Assembly (NCBI RefSeq): GCF_000384315.1
Contig: NZ_ARVW01000001.1
Coordinates: forward strand, 1,869,746 to 1,933,745
Direction: 5' to 3'
DNA from: Amycolatopsis nigrescens CSC17Ta-90
GTDB taxonomy: Bacteria > Actinomycetota > Actinomycetes > Mycobacteriales > Pseudonocardiaceae
DNA: 64,000 bases
Part shown: piece by piece, positions 44,708 through 53,900 of the stretch
Layout: each line of letters begins with the position of its first letter
Numbering within the stretch: position 1 is the first letter of the stretch
Notes under the pieces: generated by a model
The model's database searches: none
The model's input: the letters and a program-made list of their open reading frames with translations, nothing else
Told to the model about the DNA's origin: nothing
Position numbers and translations under genes: made by a program

Positions 44708-46320
44708 CCGCTTTCACGCCGTGGCCCGCCGAGTTCGCGGAACACTACCGCGCCTCGGGTTACTGGCTCGGACAGAACTTTCCACAGTGGATCGCCGAAC
44801 TGACCGCGCGGCACGGCGACCGGATCGCGGTCTGCGACGAGCGCCACCGCTGGACCTACGCCGACCTGGACCGTCGATCCGGCAAGCTGGCCGCGGGCCT
44901 GCGCGCGACGGGCATCGGCGACGGCGACCGGGTCGTGGTCCAGCTGCCCAACGTCGCGGAGTTCGTCGAACTGGTCTTCGCCTTGTTCAAGATCGGTGCG
45001 CTGCCGGTCTTCGCGCTGCCCGCGCACCGGCACCAGGAGATCAGCTACTTCTGCCGGTTCACCGGCGCCGCCGCGTATGTCATCGCCGACCGGCACGGCG
45101 GGTTCGACTACCGCGCGCTGGCAAGGACGGTCCGGGCGGAAGTGCCCGGCCTTCGGCACGTGGTGGTGCTGGGCGAAGCGGCGGAGTTCAGCGCGTGGGC
45201 GGATATTCCCGCCGACGGCGAGGCCAAGACCGAGCGGACCGCCGGCGAGCCCGCCTTCCTGCAGTTGTCCGGCGGCAGTACCGGCCTGCCGAAGCTCATC
45301 CCGCGCACCGCCGACGACTACCTCTACAGCGTCCGGGAAAGCGCGCGGATCTGCCGGCTCGGCCCGGACACCCGGTATCTGGTCACCCTGCCCGCCGCGC
45401 ACAACTTCGCGCTCAGCTCACCCGGCATCCTGGGCGTGCTGCACGCCGGCGGGCGGATCGTGATGTCCCCCGCGCCCAGCCCCGACGTCGCCTTCCCGCT
45501 GATCGAAGCCGAACGCGTGACGATGACCGGGGTGGTTCCCCCGGTGGCGCTGACCTGGATGGCGTCCTCGGCCCGGCAGCGGCACGACCTCTCCAGCCTC
45601 CGGCTGCTCCAGGTCGGCGGTGCGAAGTTCGCCGCCGAGGCCGCCCGGCGGGTGCGCGGCGAACTCGGCTGCGAGCTCCAGCAGGTGTTCGGCATGGCCG
45701 AGGGGCTGGTGAACTACACCAGGCGCGACGATCCGGAAGACGTCGTGCACAGCTCCCAGGGCAGCCCGATCTCACCGGCCGACGAGATCCGCGTGGTCGG
45801 CGAAGACGGGACCGAGGTGGCGCCCGGCGAGCAGGGCGAACTGCTCACCCGTGGCCCCTACACCATCCGCGGCTACTACCGCGCCGCCGAGCACAACGCC
45901 ACCGCGTTCACCGAGGACGGCTTCTACCGGACCGGGGATGTGGTGCGACGGCTCCCGTCCGGGCATCTCGTGGTCGAGGGCAGGGCGAAGGACCAGATCA
46001 ACCGCGGTGGCGAGAAGGTCGCCCCCGAGGAGGTGGAGAACCACCTGCTGGCCCACCCCGGCGTGCACGACGCCGCCGTGGTCTCGATGCCGGACCGCTT
46101 CCTCGGCGAACGGACCTGCGCCTTCGTCATCCCCGTCGGCGAACCGGCACCGACCGGCACCGAGCTGCGCGCCTTCCTGCGGCAGCGGGGCCTTGCCCTG
46201 TTCAAGGTGCCCGACCGGGTGGAGATCGTGCCCGCCTTCCCGCACACCGGGGTCGGCAAGGTGAGCCGGCGGGAGCTCCGGCGAAACCTCAGCAACTACC
46301 TGTCCCAGCGAACCACCTGA
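44704..46320 (+). CDS. dhbE: 2,3-dihydroxybenzoate-AMP ligase
   Basis: A 538-residue stand-alone aryl acid adenylating enzyme (EntE/DhbE family). It activates DHB as the AMP ester and loads it on the phosphopantetheine arm of the aryl carrier protein. The ATP-binding loop SGGSTGLPK lies near 189; the substrate-region motif [10 protein letters not shown] near 233 contains the Asn that contacts the aryl hydroxyl in Dhb[13 protein letters not shown] lies near 330. From memory, Val in GLVNYT favours DHB over salicylate. YRTGDVVR (near 409) and GVGKVSR with the catalytic Lys (near 518) complete the set. The start overlaps dhbC by 4 bp. Confidence 0.96.
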   Translation: MTAFTPWPAEFAEHYRASGYWLGQNFPQWIAELTARHGDRIAVCDERHRWTYADLDRRSGKLAAGLRATGIGDGDRVVVQLPNVAEFVELVFALFKIGALPVFALPAHRHQEISYFCRFTGAAAYVIADRHGGFDYRALARTVRAEVPGLRHVVVLGEAAEFSAWADIPADGEAKTERTAGEPAFLQLSGGSTGLPKLIPRTADDYLYSVRESARICRLGPDTRYLVTLPAAHNFALSSPGILGVLHAGGRIVMSPAPSPDVAFPLIEAERVTMTGVVPPVALTWMASSARQRHDLSSLRLLQVGGAKFAAEAARRVRGELGCELQQVFGMAEGLVNYTRRDDPEDVVHSSQGSPISPADEIRVVGEDGTEVAPGEQGELLTRGPYTIRGYYRAAEHNATAFTEDGFYRTGDVVRRLPSGHLVVEGRAKDQINRGGEKVAPEEVENHLLAHPGVHDAAVVSMPDRFLGERTCAFVIPVGEPAPTGTELRAFLRQRGLALFKVPDRVEIVPAFPHTGVGKVSRRELRRNLSNYLSQRTT

Positions 46321-46338
46321 ACGCACCAGGAGCCGACC

Positions 46339-46986
46339 ATGGGCCTGCCACAGATCGCGCCTTACGCGATGCCGACCGAGTCGCAGCTGCCGGACAACCG
46401 GGTGTCGTGGCAATGCGATCCCGATCGCGCGGTGCTGCTCATCCACGACATGCAGAACCATTTCCTCCGCGCCTTTCCCCCGCACGGCTCCCCGATGACC
46501 GAGCTGGTCACCAACATCGGCCTGCTCCGAGCGGCCGCGGCGAAACTGGGCATCCCCACCGTCTACTCCGCACAGCCCGGCGGCCAGACCCCGGAGCAAC
46601 GCGGGCTGCAGCTGGACATGTGGGGCGGCGGGATCGGCGACGACCCAGCGGACGCCGAAATCATCGGCGAGTTGTCCCCCACCGATGGCGATATTCGGCT
46701 GACGAAATGGCGGTACAACGCCTTCCACCGCACCGATCTCGGCGACATCCTGCGCCGGCACCAGCGCGACCAGCTCATCGTCACCGGGGTCTACGCGCAC
46801 ATCGGCTGCCTGCTCACCGCGGCCGACGCGTTCATGCAGGACCTGCAACCGTTCTTCGTCGCGGACGCGGTCGGCGACTTCTCCCGCCGCCACCACGAGA
46901 TGGCGCTGGACTACGCCGCGTCGCGCTGCGCCATGACCGTCCCGGCCCGCCTGCTGGCCGAACAACTCGAAGGAGCCCAGGTATGA
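46339..46986 (+). CDS. dhbB: Isochorismatase (without fused aryl carrier domain)
   Basis: A 215-residue isochorismatase that hydrolyses isochorismate to 2,3-dihydro-DHB and pyruvate. The cysteine-hydrolase triad is in place: Asp37 in LIHDMQNHF, Lys near 123 in TKWRYNAF, and Cys near 156 in YAHIGC. In Bacillus DhbB and E. coli EntB this domain is fused to an aryl carrier domain. Here the protein ends after the catalytic domain, and the carrier is a separate gene whose ATG overlaps this stop by 4 bp. AGGAG lies 7 nt before the ATG. Confidence 0.96.
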   Translation: MGLPQIAPYAMPTESQLPDNRVSWQCDPDRAVLLIHDMQNHFLRAFPPHGSPMTELVTNIGLLRAAAAKLGIPTVYSAQPGGQTPEQRGLQLDMWGGGIGDDPADAEIIGELSPTDGDIRLTKWRYNAFHRTDLGDILRRHQRDQLIVTGVYAHIGCLLTAADAFMQDLQPFFVADAVGDFSRRHHEMALDYAASRCAMTVPARLLAEQLEGAQV

Positions 46987-47228
46987 CCGAGCGGACCGAG
47001 CTGCTCCGGACCCAGATCGCCGAACTGCTCGAAACGAGCCCGACCGAGATCGGCGACCTCGACCAGCTCCTCGACCACGGACTCGACTCGATCAGGGTGA
47101 TGCAGCTGATGGAAACCTGGGCGGCGGAGGGCATCACCGTCTCGTTCGCCGAACTGGCCGAGAACCCCACCATCTCCGCCTGGGCCACCCTCCTGGAAAC
47201 CGCCGCTCCGACTGACAACTCCGCGTGA
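46983..47228 (+). CDS. Stand-alone aryl carrier protein for DHB
   Basis: An 81-residue acyl/aryl carrier protein. Ser36 in HGLDSIRVM is the expected phosphopantetheine attachment site, and the LDSIR form is typical of aryl carrier domains such as the C-terminus of EntB. It should accept DHB from DhbE and present it to the first C domain of NRPS1. The start overlaps the dhbB stop by 4 bp, so the carrier is a split-off equivalent of the DhbB C-terminal domain. Last gene of the dhb operon; no clear terminator hairpin follows. Confidence 0.95.
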   Translation: MTERTELLRTQIAELLETSPTEIGDLDQLLDHGLDSIRVMQLMETWAAEGITVSFAELAENPTISAWATLLETAAPTDNSA

Positions 47229-47334
47229 CCTTTCGCCGCCTTCCCTGAATTCCTCACCCTATCGATAATCCGCCATTTTGGCCATTTCGAGTATTATGGA
47301 GATTATCCACGGGAAACGTTTCAGGGGGTTGGTC

Positions 47335-48594
47335 ATGTTACGACGATTAGGTCCGGAACCGGGAGACGAGCTGTTGTCGCCGCCCCAGTTCTTCGGGTTT
47401 TCCAACCAGACGATCGGCCGTCCCGACGATGCCGCTTCGGTGGATGCCGTGGTGTCTGCGCGCCGGTTGCGGTGTCGGCTCGACGCGGCCGAAGTCCGTG
47501 CGATAGCTCGACTTTCCGCCATTCGAGGCGGGGCGCGGTCGGTGGTGGATGAACTGGCGCCCGAGCTGCGGTTGTCCCGCGAGGCGACCGCGACCCGAGT
47601 GGCGTTGTCGACCACGCTGGTAACCCGGATGCCCTGCCTGCTGGCGGCAATGGACGCGGGCGAGCTGGATATCGGCAAGGCCCGTCAGGCCTTCGACGGT
47701 ATTGCCGTTCTGCCTGATTCCTTGGCGCGCGAAGCCGACCGGCTTCTGGCCGAGCGGATCGGCCAGAAGAGCCCGTCGAATTGGCGTAAAGCGATTACTC
47801 ACGTAGTGGCGGGACTGGATCCCGATGGCCAGAAGTCTCGCGCCGCTGCCCGCCGCCAGGACCGCAAACTGGAGCTGATCCACGAGCCGGACTCGATGGC
47901 CTCATTATGGGCCTACCTTCCCGCCGAGATCGCCACCGCCGTCTACGCCCGAGTGGATACCCTGGCCCGCAAACTCCACAGCCGGGATGAACCACGCACA
48001 ATGGACCAGCTTCGCGCCGATATGTTCACCGAACTGCTGCTCGGCCAGCACGGCGGTATCGATGGTGTCGCCGCGCAGGTCTTCATCCACATCCCCCTCG
48101 ACACCGCCCTCGGCCTCCGCGAAGACGGCTGCGAACTGGTGGGCCACGGCCCCATCCCCGGTGAGGTCGGCCGCCACCTCATGAACCACCCCGACTCGAT
48201 CTGGCGCAAAGTCCTGACCGACCCGGTCACGGGCACGGTTCGTGATGTGGGCCGGACTCGCTATCGCCCACCCGCCGACCTCGCCGAACTGGTCCAAGTC
48301 CGCGACCGCACCTGCCGAGCCCCCGGCTGCAACCGCCCAGCACAGCGCTGCGACACCGACCACTGCACCGCCTGGTCTCAGGATGGCGACACCTGCGAAC
48401 ACAACCTCTGCTGCCTCTGCCGCTACCACCACCGCCTGAAAGACCAACCCGGCTGGACCTTCGACTTCAACCCCACCACCGCCGACCTCACCGTCACCAC
48501 CCCCACCGGCCGCACCTACACCACCCGCCCCGCACCCCTCGTCGAACCAGCGGCGCCGTCGTCGAAAACCGACGACGAGCCCCCACCCTTCTAG
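47335..48594 (+). CDS. DUF222/HNH endonuclease family protein
   Basis: A 419-residue protein of the DUF222 (13E12 repeat) family common in actinobacteria, with a C-terminal HNH nuclease-like domain. The HNH region shows CRAPGC, TDHCTAW, then a central Asn, CLCRYHH and a histidine-rich end, consistent with a Zn-supported ββα-metal fold. The biological role of this family is not established; copies are often multiple and repeat-like. The ATG at 47335 has GGGGG 7 nt upstream; an in-frame start at 47278 has no good ribosome-binding site. Its 3' end is duplicated about 440 bp downstream. Confidence 0.9.
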   Translation: MLRRLGPEPGDELLSPPQFFGFSNQTIGRPDDAASVDAVVSARRLRCRLDAAEVRAIARLSAIRGGARSVVDELAPELRLSREATATRVALSTTLVTRMPCLLAAMDAGELDIGKARQAFDGIAVLPDSLAREADRLLAERIGQKSPSNWRKAITHVVAGLDPDGQKSRAAARRQDRKLELIHEPDSMASLWAYLPAEIATAVYARVDTLARKLHSRDEPRTMDQLRADMFTELLLGQHGGIDGVAAQVFIHIPLDTALGLREDGCELVGHGPIPGEVGRHLMNHPDSIWRKVLTDPVTGTVRDVGRTRYRPPADLAELVQVRDRTCRAPGCNRPAQRCDTDHCTAWSQDGDTCEHNLCCLCRYHHRLKDQPGWTFDFNPTTADLTVTTPTGRTYTTRPAPLVEPAAPSSKTDDEPPPF

Positions 48595-48664
48595 ACGCCC
48601 GAGTGTGGAACTCGCCCACGCCCAACGTTCGACTCGCCCAGCGCGAACGCAGAACTCCGCGAGT
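48446..48664 (+). repeat. Direct repeat, copy 1 (3' end of the HNH gene and flank)
   Basis: About 219 bp covering the last 50 codons of the HNH gene and about 70 bp beyond its stop are repeated 436 bp downstream without visible insertions or deletions and with only scattered mismatches. This is the intact copy. Confidence 0.93.
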
Positions 48665-48881
48665 CCCACCTTCCAGCAACGCGAGTCCCACGTACGCCTC
48701 CCGCGAGTTCCACGTTCCGGCGGTGCGAGTCCTGCGTTCGAGCCGTCGTCGAAGAACGGCGACGGGAGACTACGGGGTGTCTGGGGGGACGGCGTGCAGG
48801 CGGCGTGCGCGGGGTGGTTCGTCTTCGAGGGGCTGGACCATGCGGATGAGGTCGGCGCGGGCCCTGGCAACCCGGGATACG

Positions 48882-49030
48882 AACCCGGCTGGATCTTCGA
48901 CTTCAACCCCACCACCGCCGACCTCACCGTGACGACTCCGACCGGCCGCACCTACACCACCCGCCCCGCACCCCTCGTCGAACCAGCGGCGCCGTCGTCG
49001 AAAACCGACGACGAGCCCCCACCCTTCTAG
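48882..49030 (+). pseudogene. Truncated HNH-protein C-terminal remnant
   Basis: The last 50 or so codons of the upstream DUF222/HNH gene recur in frame, ending in the same DDEPPPF and stop. No ribosome-binding site or start of its own is visible, and the HNH residues are missing. Best read as debris from a duplication. Confidence 0.8.
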
Positions 49031-49100
49031 ACGCCCGAGTGTGGAACTCGCCGACCCCCAACGTTCGACTCGCCCAGCGCGAACGCAGAACTCCGCGAGT
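48882..49100 (+). repeat. Direct repeat, copy 2 (duplicated 3' end of the HNH gene)
   Basis: Second copy at a constant offset of 436 bp. It keeps the reading frame and the stop codon (stop at 49028-49030) but lacks the start and the whole catalytic region, so it is a tail-only remnant. The sharp left boundary at the codons for PGW suggests a recombination or partial tandem duplication. Confidence 0.93.
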
Positions 49101-49301
49101 TCCACGTTCCGCCAGCGTGAGTTCCACGTTCGAGACGGCGACAGCCAGCTAACCGTCTACTTTGTACTGAACCTGCGTCTGTTACGCCCCATAAGACCTG
49201 AAACCGACTTCTGTCGCGCCGTTCACTCGTTGTGCGGACACCGGCCGGCGGCGTGGAGTCCTACAGTGAGATCGGCAGGGCCTACGGTGGGAAGGCGGAA
49301 A

Positions 49302-49979
49302 ATGAGCGTCGAGGCACAGTTGTACGCACAGGCCCTGGTGTGGGGGCAAGGCGACAATCGCATCGCGGTTCTTGTCATGGAAGGCGAAACTCCTGACACT
49401 TCCGGGCTGACGGTGTCGCGTGAGGACGTTCTGCTGACGGTGGCGCTCGCGCGCGGGATGAAGCTGGTCACCGACGTCGACCGGTTGCGGCTGTCCCGGC
49501 CGGGAGGGTGGCGGATCAGCCTCGGTGCCGCCGGGATGACCGTCGGCTGGCCGCATTCCTCTCCTCTACTGCGCGACGCAGCGATCGAGCTGCCCGGCGT
49601 ATGGCGCTGGGCGGCGCGGCGCCGGCAGGCCGCCGTGCTGCTCGCCGGGTCCGGTCTCGGACTCGGTTCCGGCGTCCGCGCGAACGGGACGGGCCCGTCC
49701 GACCTGCTCCGCCGACGGGCGAAGAGCGGCGCGCTGGCCGGTGGAGCGGTCGCTTTCACCGAGCACGGCGCCGGACCGGCGCTGTCCTACAGTTGGGGGC
49801 AAGGTCATCCGGTGAGCAGCGAGGTAGGCGATGGGCGGGTCCACCGCGGACGAAGACGCGACGATGCTGGCGGTCGCGAAGGTGATGGTCGCCTTCTCCG
49901 TGCAGGCCACCGCGGCCGTGGAGGGCCGGGTCTCCCCGGCACAGCTGCGCACCCTGACCGTGCTGGACGAACTCGGTGA
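49302..49979 (+). CDS. Hypothetical protein, unrecognised, running into the MarR gene
   Basis: An open frame of 225 codons from ATG 49302, with GGAAGGCGG just upstream. I do not recognise the family. The first 165 residues or so look like a real globular protein with mixed composition (VEAQLYAQALVWGQG, TVGWPHSSPLL, GVWRWAARR). The final 50 residues become Arg/Gly-rich and overlap the MarR gene by 149 bp in another frame, which suggests the original stop was lost by a frameshift or that the C-terminus is not native. A short DNA- or ligand-binding partner of the regulator is possible but unsupported. Confidence 0.55.
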   Translation: MSVEAQLYAQALVWGQGDNRIAVLVMEGETPDTSGLTVSREDVLLTVALARGMKLVTDVDRLRLSRPGGWRISLGAAGMTVGWPHSSPLLRDAAIELPGVWRWAARRRQAAVLLAGSGLGLGSGVRANGTGPSDLLRRRAKSGALAGGAVAFTEHGAGPALSYSWGQGHPVSSEVGDGRVHRGRRRDDAGGREGDGRLLRAGHRGRGGPGLPGTAAHPDRAGRTR

Positions 49980-50361
49980 CGCGAACCTCGGCGAGCTCGC
50001 CGACCGCCTCGGCATCGTGGCGTCGGCGACCAGCAGGCTGTGCGAACGACTGGTCGACGCCGGCCTGGTGACCCGCGGCCCATCGCCGCGCAGCCGGCGG
50101 GAGGTCCTGCTGCGCATCACCGCGAACGGCCGTGCCGTGCTCGCCGAGGTGAACGCGCTGCGGCTGGAACGCCTGCGCGCGACGCTCGACCGGCTGCCGG
50201 CGGCACGGCGGGGCACGGTCGTGCGCGCGTTGCGCTCGTTCGCCGACGCCGCGGATGCGGTGGTGTGGGGCGAGAACGAGGCCGACAACGACGTCGCAGC
50301 CGTCGCGGACGGCACCTGGGGAACGCCACCGCCCACCGCGCGGCGACCACGCCTGCGGTAG
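49831..50361 (+). CDS. MarR-family transcriptional regulator
   Basis: A 176-residue MarR-type winged-helix regulator. LRTLTVLDELGDANLGELADRLGI forms the helices before the recognition helix, SATSRLCERLVDAGLV is the recognition helix region, and SRRE-VLLRITANGRAVL is the wing. The C-terminal helices would form the dimer interface. ATG 49831 has GAGG 6 nt upstream; ATG 49864 is an alternative. It overlaps the unknown upstream gene. Its targets are not shown; candidates are its own region or the nar operon 575 bp downstream, where two inverted repeats lie. Confidence 0.9.
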   Translation: MGGSTADEDATMLAVAKVMVAFSVQATAAVEGRVSPAQLRTLTVLDELGDANLGELADRLGIVASATSRLCERLVDAGLVTRGPSPRSRREVLLRITANGRAVLAEVNALRLERLRATLDRLPAARRGTVVRALRSFADAADAVVWGENEADNDVAAVADGTWGTPPPTARRPRLR

Positions 50362-50615
50362 CCCGGCGCCGCTTGCCGCAACACGCACTGTTGCCGTATG
50401 GTCACTGTTGCCACTCGGCAAACGTTGAGCCCGGTGTCCGGCACGACCGCGCGACATACGCGCCGCCTCGTGCCGACCGCGGCATTTCTTCCTTTTCTCA
50501 TGCAGCCTTTTCACAGGCTTGAGACCATTCTTCCGACCATATACTTTTAACGAATTATCAACAGTACTGGATATGTCCTTTTCGCTCCGGCTGACCATTT
50601 CCACAAAGACATCCA

Positions 50616-50631
50616 GCGCTCACCTGAGCGC
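50616..50631. promoter_or_regulatory. Inverted repeat upstream of narG (site 1)
   Basis: GCGCTCA-CC-TGAGCGC, a perfect 7-bp-arm palindrome with a 2 bp centre, about 305 bp upstream of the narG start. It is a candidate operator; a short RNA hairpin is also possible, but no U-run follows. Confidence 0.4.
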
Positions 50632-50684
50632 CGGAAATGACACCCGGAACGGATCTGGCTGACACTTGCGGTTCTGTTTAAATC

Positions 50685-50699
50685 TGTTGTGCCACAACA
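50685..50699. promoter_or_regulatory. Inverted repeat upstream of narG (site 2)
   Basis: TGTTGTG-C-CACAACA, a perfect 7-bp-arm palindrome with a single central base, about 237 bp upstream of narG in A+T-rich DNA. The short, tight symmetry suits a MarR- or TetR-like dimer; the MarR gene just upstream is an obvious candidate. Confidence 0.45.
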
Positions 50700-50935
50700 T
50701 GTCCGCAGGTCATCGACCATCGCAACCTCCCCGAATCGACATTCTCCTTACCTTTCTTTACTCGTCCTTTTTGGAGTTACCCGGATCGGGTGATGCGCAA
50801 AACAGTTGAGCAGACGCGGCAGCGCGGTACGCGATTCGGCGCTAGCATCGACTTGTTCCCGAAATCCGCAGGATGGCGCTTTTCCTCGCGGGTCATGACT
50901 GTGCTCACCGTCGAATGGATGGAGGCCGTGCGAAC

Positions 50936-53900
50936 GTGGCTGGTGGAATGAAGGAGCGAGCGGACGACGCACGGGAGACGGTGGACGCGCTCGCCTCCGA
51001 CACCCTGCTCCGCCTCGGCCGGTACCTGACCCGGTGGGAGAACTCGGCCGACCTGCGCGCGGTCTACCGGACCGGTGGCCGCGACGGCGACACCTTCTAC
51101 CGGGACCGGTGGAGCCACGACAAGGTGGTGCCGTCCACGCACGGGGTGAACTGCACCGGCTCCTGCCGGTGGAAGGTCTACGTCTCGGACGGGATCATCA
51201 CCTGGGAGAGCCAGGATCCGGACTACCCCTCGGTGGGGCCGGACAAACCGGAGTACGAGCCGCGCGGCTGCCCGCGCGGGGCGTCGTTCTCCTGGTACTC
51301 CTACTCCCCGACCAGGGTGAAGTTCCCCTACGCTCGTGGCGTTCTGGTCGAGATGTACCGGGAAGCGATGCGCCGCCACGGCGATCCCGTGCCGGCCTGG
51401 GCGTCCATTATGGACGATCCGATGAAGCGGCGCTGCTACCAGAAGGCGCGCGGCAAGGGCGGGCTGGTCCGGGTCTCCTGGGACGAGGCCGCCGAGATGG
51501 CGGCCGCGGCGCATGTGCACGCCATCGCGCGGTACGGGCCGGACCGGGTGGCCGGGTTCTCCCCGATCCCGGCGATGTCGATGGTGTCCCACGCGATCGG
51601 TTCCCGGTTCATGGCGTTGATCGGGGCACCGATGCTGTCCTTCTACGACTGGTACGCCGATCTGCCGGTCGCCTCACCGCAGGTGTTCGGCGACCAGACC
51701 GACGTGCCGGAGTCCGCGGACTGGTGGGACGCGGCCTACCTGATGATGTGGGGTTCCAACGTCCCGGTCACCCGCACTCCGGACGCGCACTGGATGGTCG
51801 AGGCGCGCTACCGGGGACAGAAGGTCGTGGTGGTTTCCCCGGACTACGCGGACAACACCAAGTTCGCCGACGAGTGGCTGGCACCGCATCCCGGCACCGA
51901 CGCCGCGTTGGCCATGGCGATGGGGCATGTGGTGCTCAAGGAGTTCTTCGTCGAGCGGGAAACCCCGTACTTCACCGACTACGTGCGGAAGTTCACCGAT
52001 CTGCCGTTCCTGGTGACGCTGACCGAGCACGACGGTGCCTTGGTGCCGGGCAAGTTCCTCACCGAGGCCGACCTCGGCGGCGCCGGCGCGTCGCCGGAGT
52101 GGAAAACCGTGCTGATCGACGACAGCACCGGGGAACCGGTGGTGCCCGGCGGGTCGGTGGGTTTCCGCTGGAACGAACGGGATCACGGCCGGTGGAACCT
52201 CGAACTCGGCGACGTGGTGCCCCGGCTGAGCATGCTCGCCGACTCCGCGCACGAAGGCGTCGAGGTGCTGCTTCCGCGGTTCGACGAGACCGAGGGCGGC
52301 GTGCTGCGCCGCGGCGTGCCCGCGGCCAGGGTGGCCGGGCGGCTGGTGACCACGGTGTTCGACCTGCTGCTGGCCCAGTACGGCGTGCACCGCGGTGACC
52401 TGCCCGGTTCCTGGCCCTCGGGCTATGACGATCCCAGCGAGCCGTGCACGCCGGCCTGGCAGGAACATCTCACGTCGGTCCCGGCCGGGCGGGTGGCCAG
52501 GATCGCGCGCAAGTTCGCCAACACGGCCGAGGCGTCCCGTGGCCGGTGCATGATCCTGATGGGCGCGGGCACCAACCACTGGTTCCACTCCGACACCATC
52601 TACCGCTCCTTTCTCGCGCTGCTCACGATGACCGGCTGCCAGGGCCGCAACGGCGGCGGCTGGGCGCACTACGTCGGGCAGGAGAAGGTCCGGCCGCTGA
52701 CCGGGCACGCCACCCTGGCCGCCGCGACGGACTGGGTCCGGCCCGCCCGCCAGATGATCGGCACCGCCTACTGGTACCTGCACACCGGCCAGTGGCGCTA
52801 CGACGCGATGCGCAACGACACCCTGCTCTCCCCGCTCGCGAAGGGCACCCTGGCCGGCACCACCGCGGCCGACACCCTGGCCACTTCGGCCCGGCTGGGC
52901 TGGATGCCGTCCTTCCCCACCTTCGACCGCAACCCGCTGGAGCTGGTGGACGAGGCGGAAGCCGTCGGCGTCGAGCCGGGGCACTACGTGGTGGACCAGT
53001 TGCGGGAGGGTCGCCTCGGGTTCGCCGCCGAGGACCCCGACGCCCCGGAGAACTGGCCGAGGGTGCTCACCGTGTGGCGGTCCAACCTGCTGGGCTCTTC
53101 GGCGAAGGGGCACGAGTACTTCCTTCGCCACCTGCTGGGCACCGACGCGAACCTGCGCGCGGACGAGGCCCCCGCCGCACTCCGACCGTCGAGCCTGCGC
53201 TGGCGCGAGCAGGCCCCGGAGGGCAAGCTCGACCTGCTGCTGGCCCTGGACTACCGGATGACCAGCACCACCCTGTTCGCCGACCTGGTGCTGCCGGCCG
53301 CGACCTGGTACGAGAAGCACGACCTGTCCTCGACCGACATGCACCCGTTCGTGCATTCCTTCAACGCCGCGGTCGATCCGCCGTGGCAGACCAGAACCGA
53401 CTTCGACGCCTTCCACACCATCGCGCGGAAGTTCAGCGAACTCGCGGAAGAGCACCTCGGCGTCCGCCAGGACCTGGTCGCCACCCCGATGGTGCACGAC
53501 ACCCCCGGCGAGACCGCCCAGCCCGGCGGTGTCGCCCGCGACTGGCGCACCGGTGACGTCGAGCCGATTCCCGGCGTGACCATGCCCCAGCTGACCGTCG
53601 TCGAGCGCGACTATCCCGCGGTGGCCGCGAAACTGGCCACCCTCGGCCCATTGCTGGACAAGCTCGGCACCACCAGCAAGGGCATCACCTACGACGTGAG
53701 CGACGAAATCGACTGGCTGCGCGCGAAGAACGGCGCCGCGGTGTCCGGGCCGGCCAGGGGACGGCCGCGGATCGACACGGACATCCGGGCCGCGGACGCG
53801 ATACTCGCGCTGTCCGGCACCACCAACGGGCGGCTGGCCACCCAGGGGTTCCGCACGCTGGGCGAACGGGTCGGCCAGGAGCTGGCGCACCTTTCCGCTG

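Larger units (their letters stand above)
48595..49301. other. Repeat-rich non-coding stretch between the HNH gene and the next gene
   Basis: No intact gene is seen. It contains the second copy of the HNH tail and several versions of a short word, GCGAGTTCCACGTTCC: at 48703-48718, 49095-49110, and 49117-49131 with a changed first base. The inverse form GTGTGGAACTCGCC occurs after each HNH stop. A minus-strand open stretch ending at 48770 reads like the tail of a lost gene. Confidence 0.7.
50362..50935. other. Long non-coding region upstream of narG
   Basis: About 570 bp, noticeably richer in A+T than its surroundings, with no credible gene on either strand. It holds two perfect 7-bp-arm inverted repeats (50616-50631 and 50685-50699) and a smaller one, ACCCG-GAT-CGGGT, at 50779-50791. 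Likely the regulatory region and leader of the nitrate reductase operon. No FNR-like TTGAT-N4-ATCAA or Rex-like TTGTGA-N6-TCACAA site was found by eye. Confidence 0.7.

Noticed and set aside
50616..50699. FNR or Rex operator in front of narG
   Set aside because: The palindromes lack the TTGAT-N4-ATCAA or TTGTGA-N6-TCACAA pattern; spacing is wrong for both.
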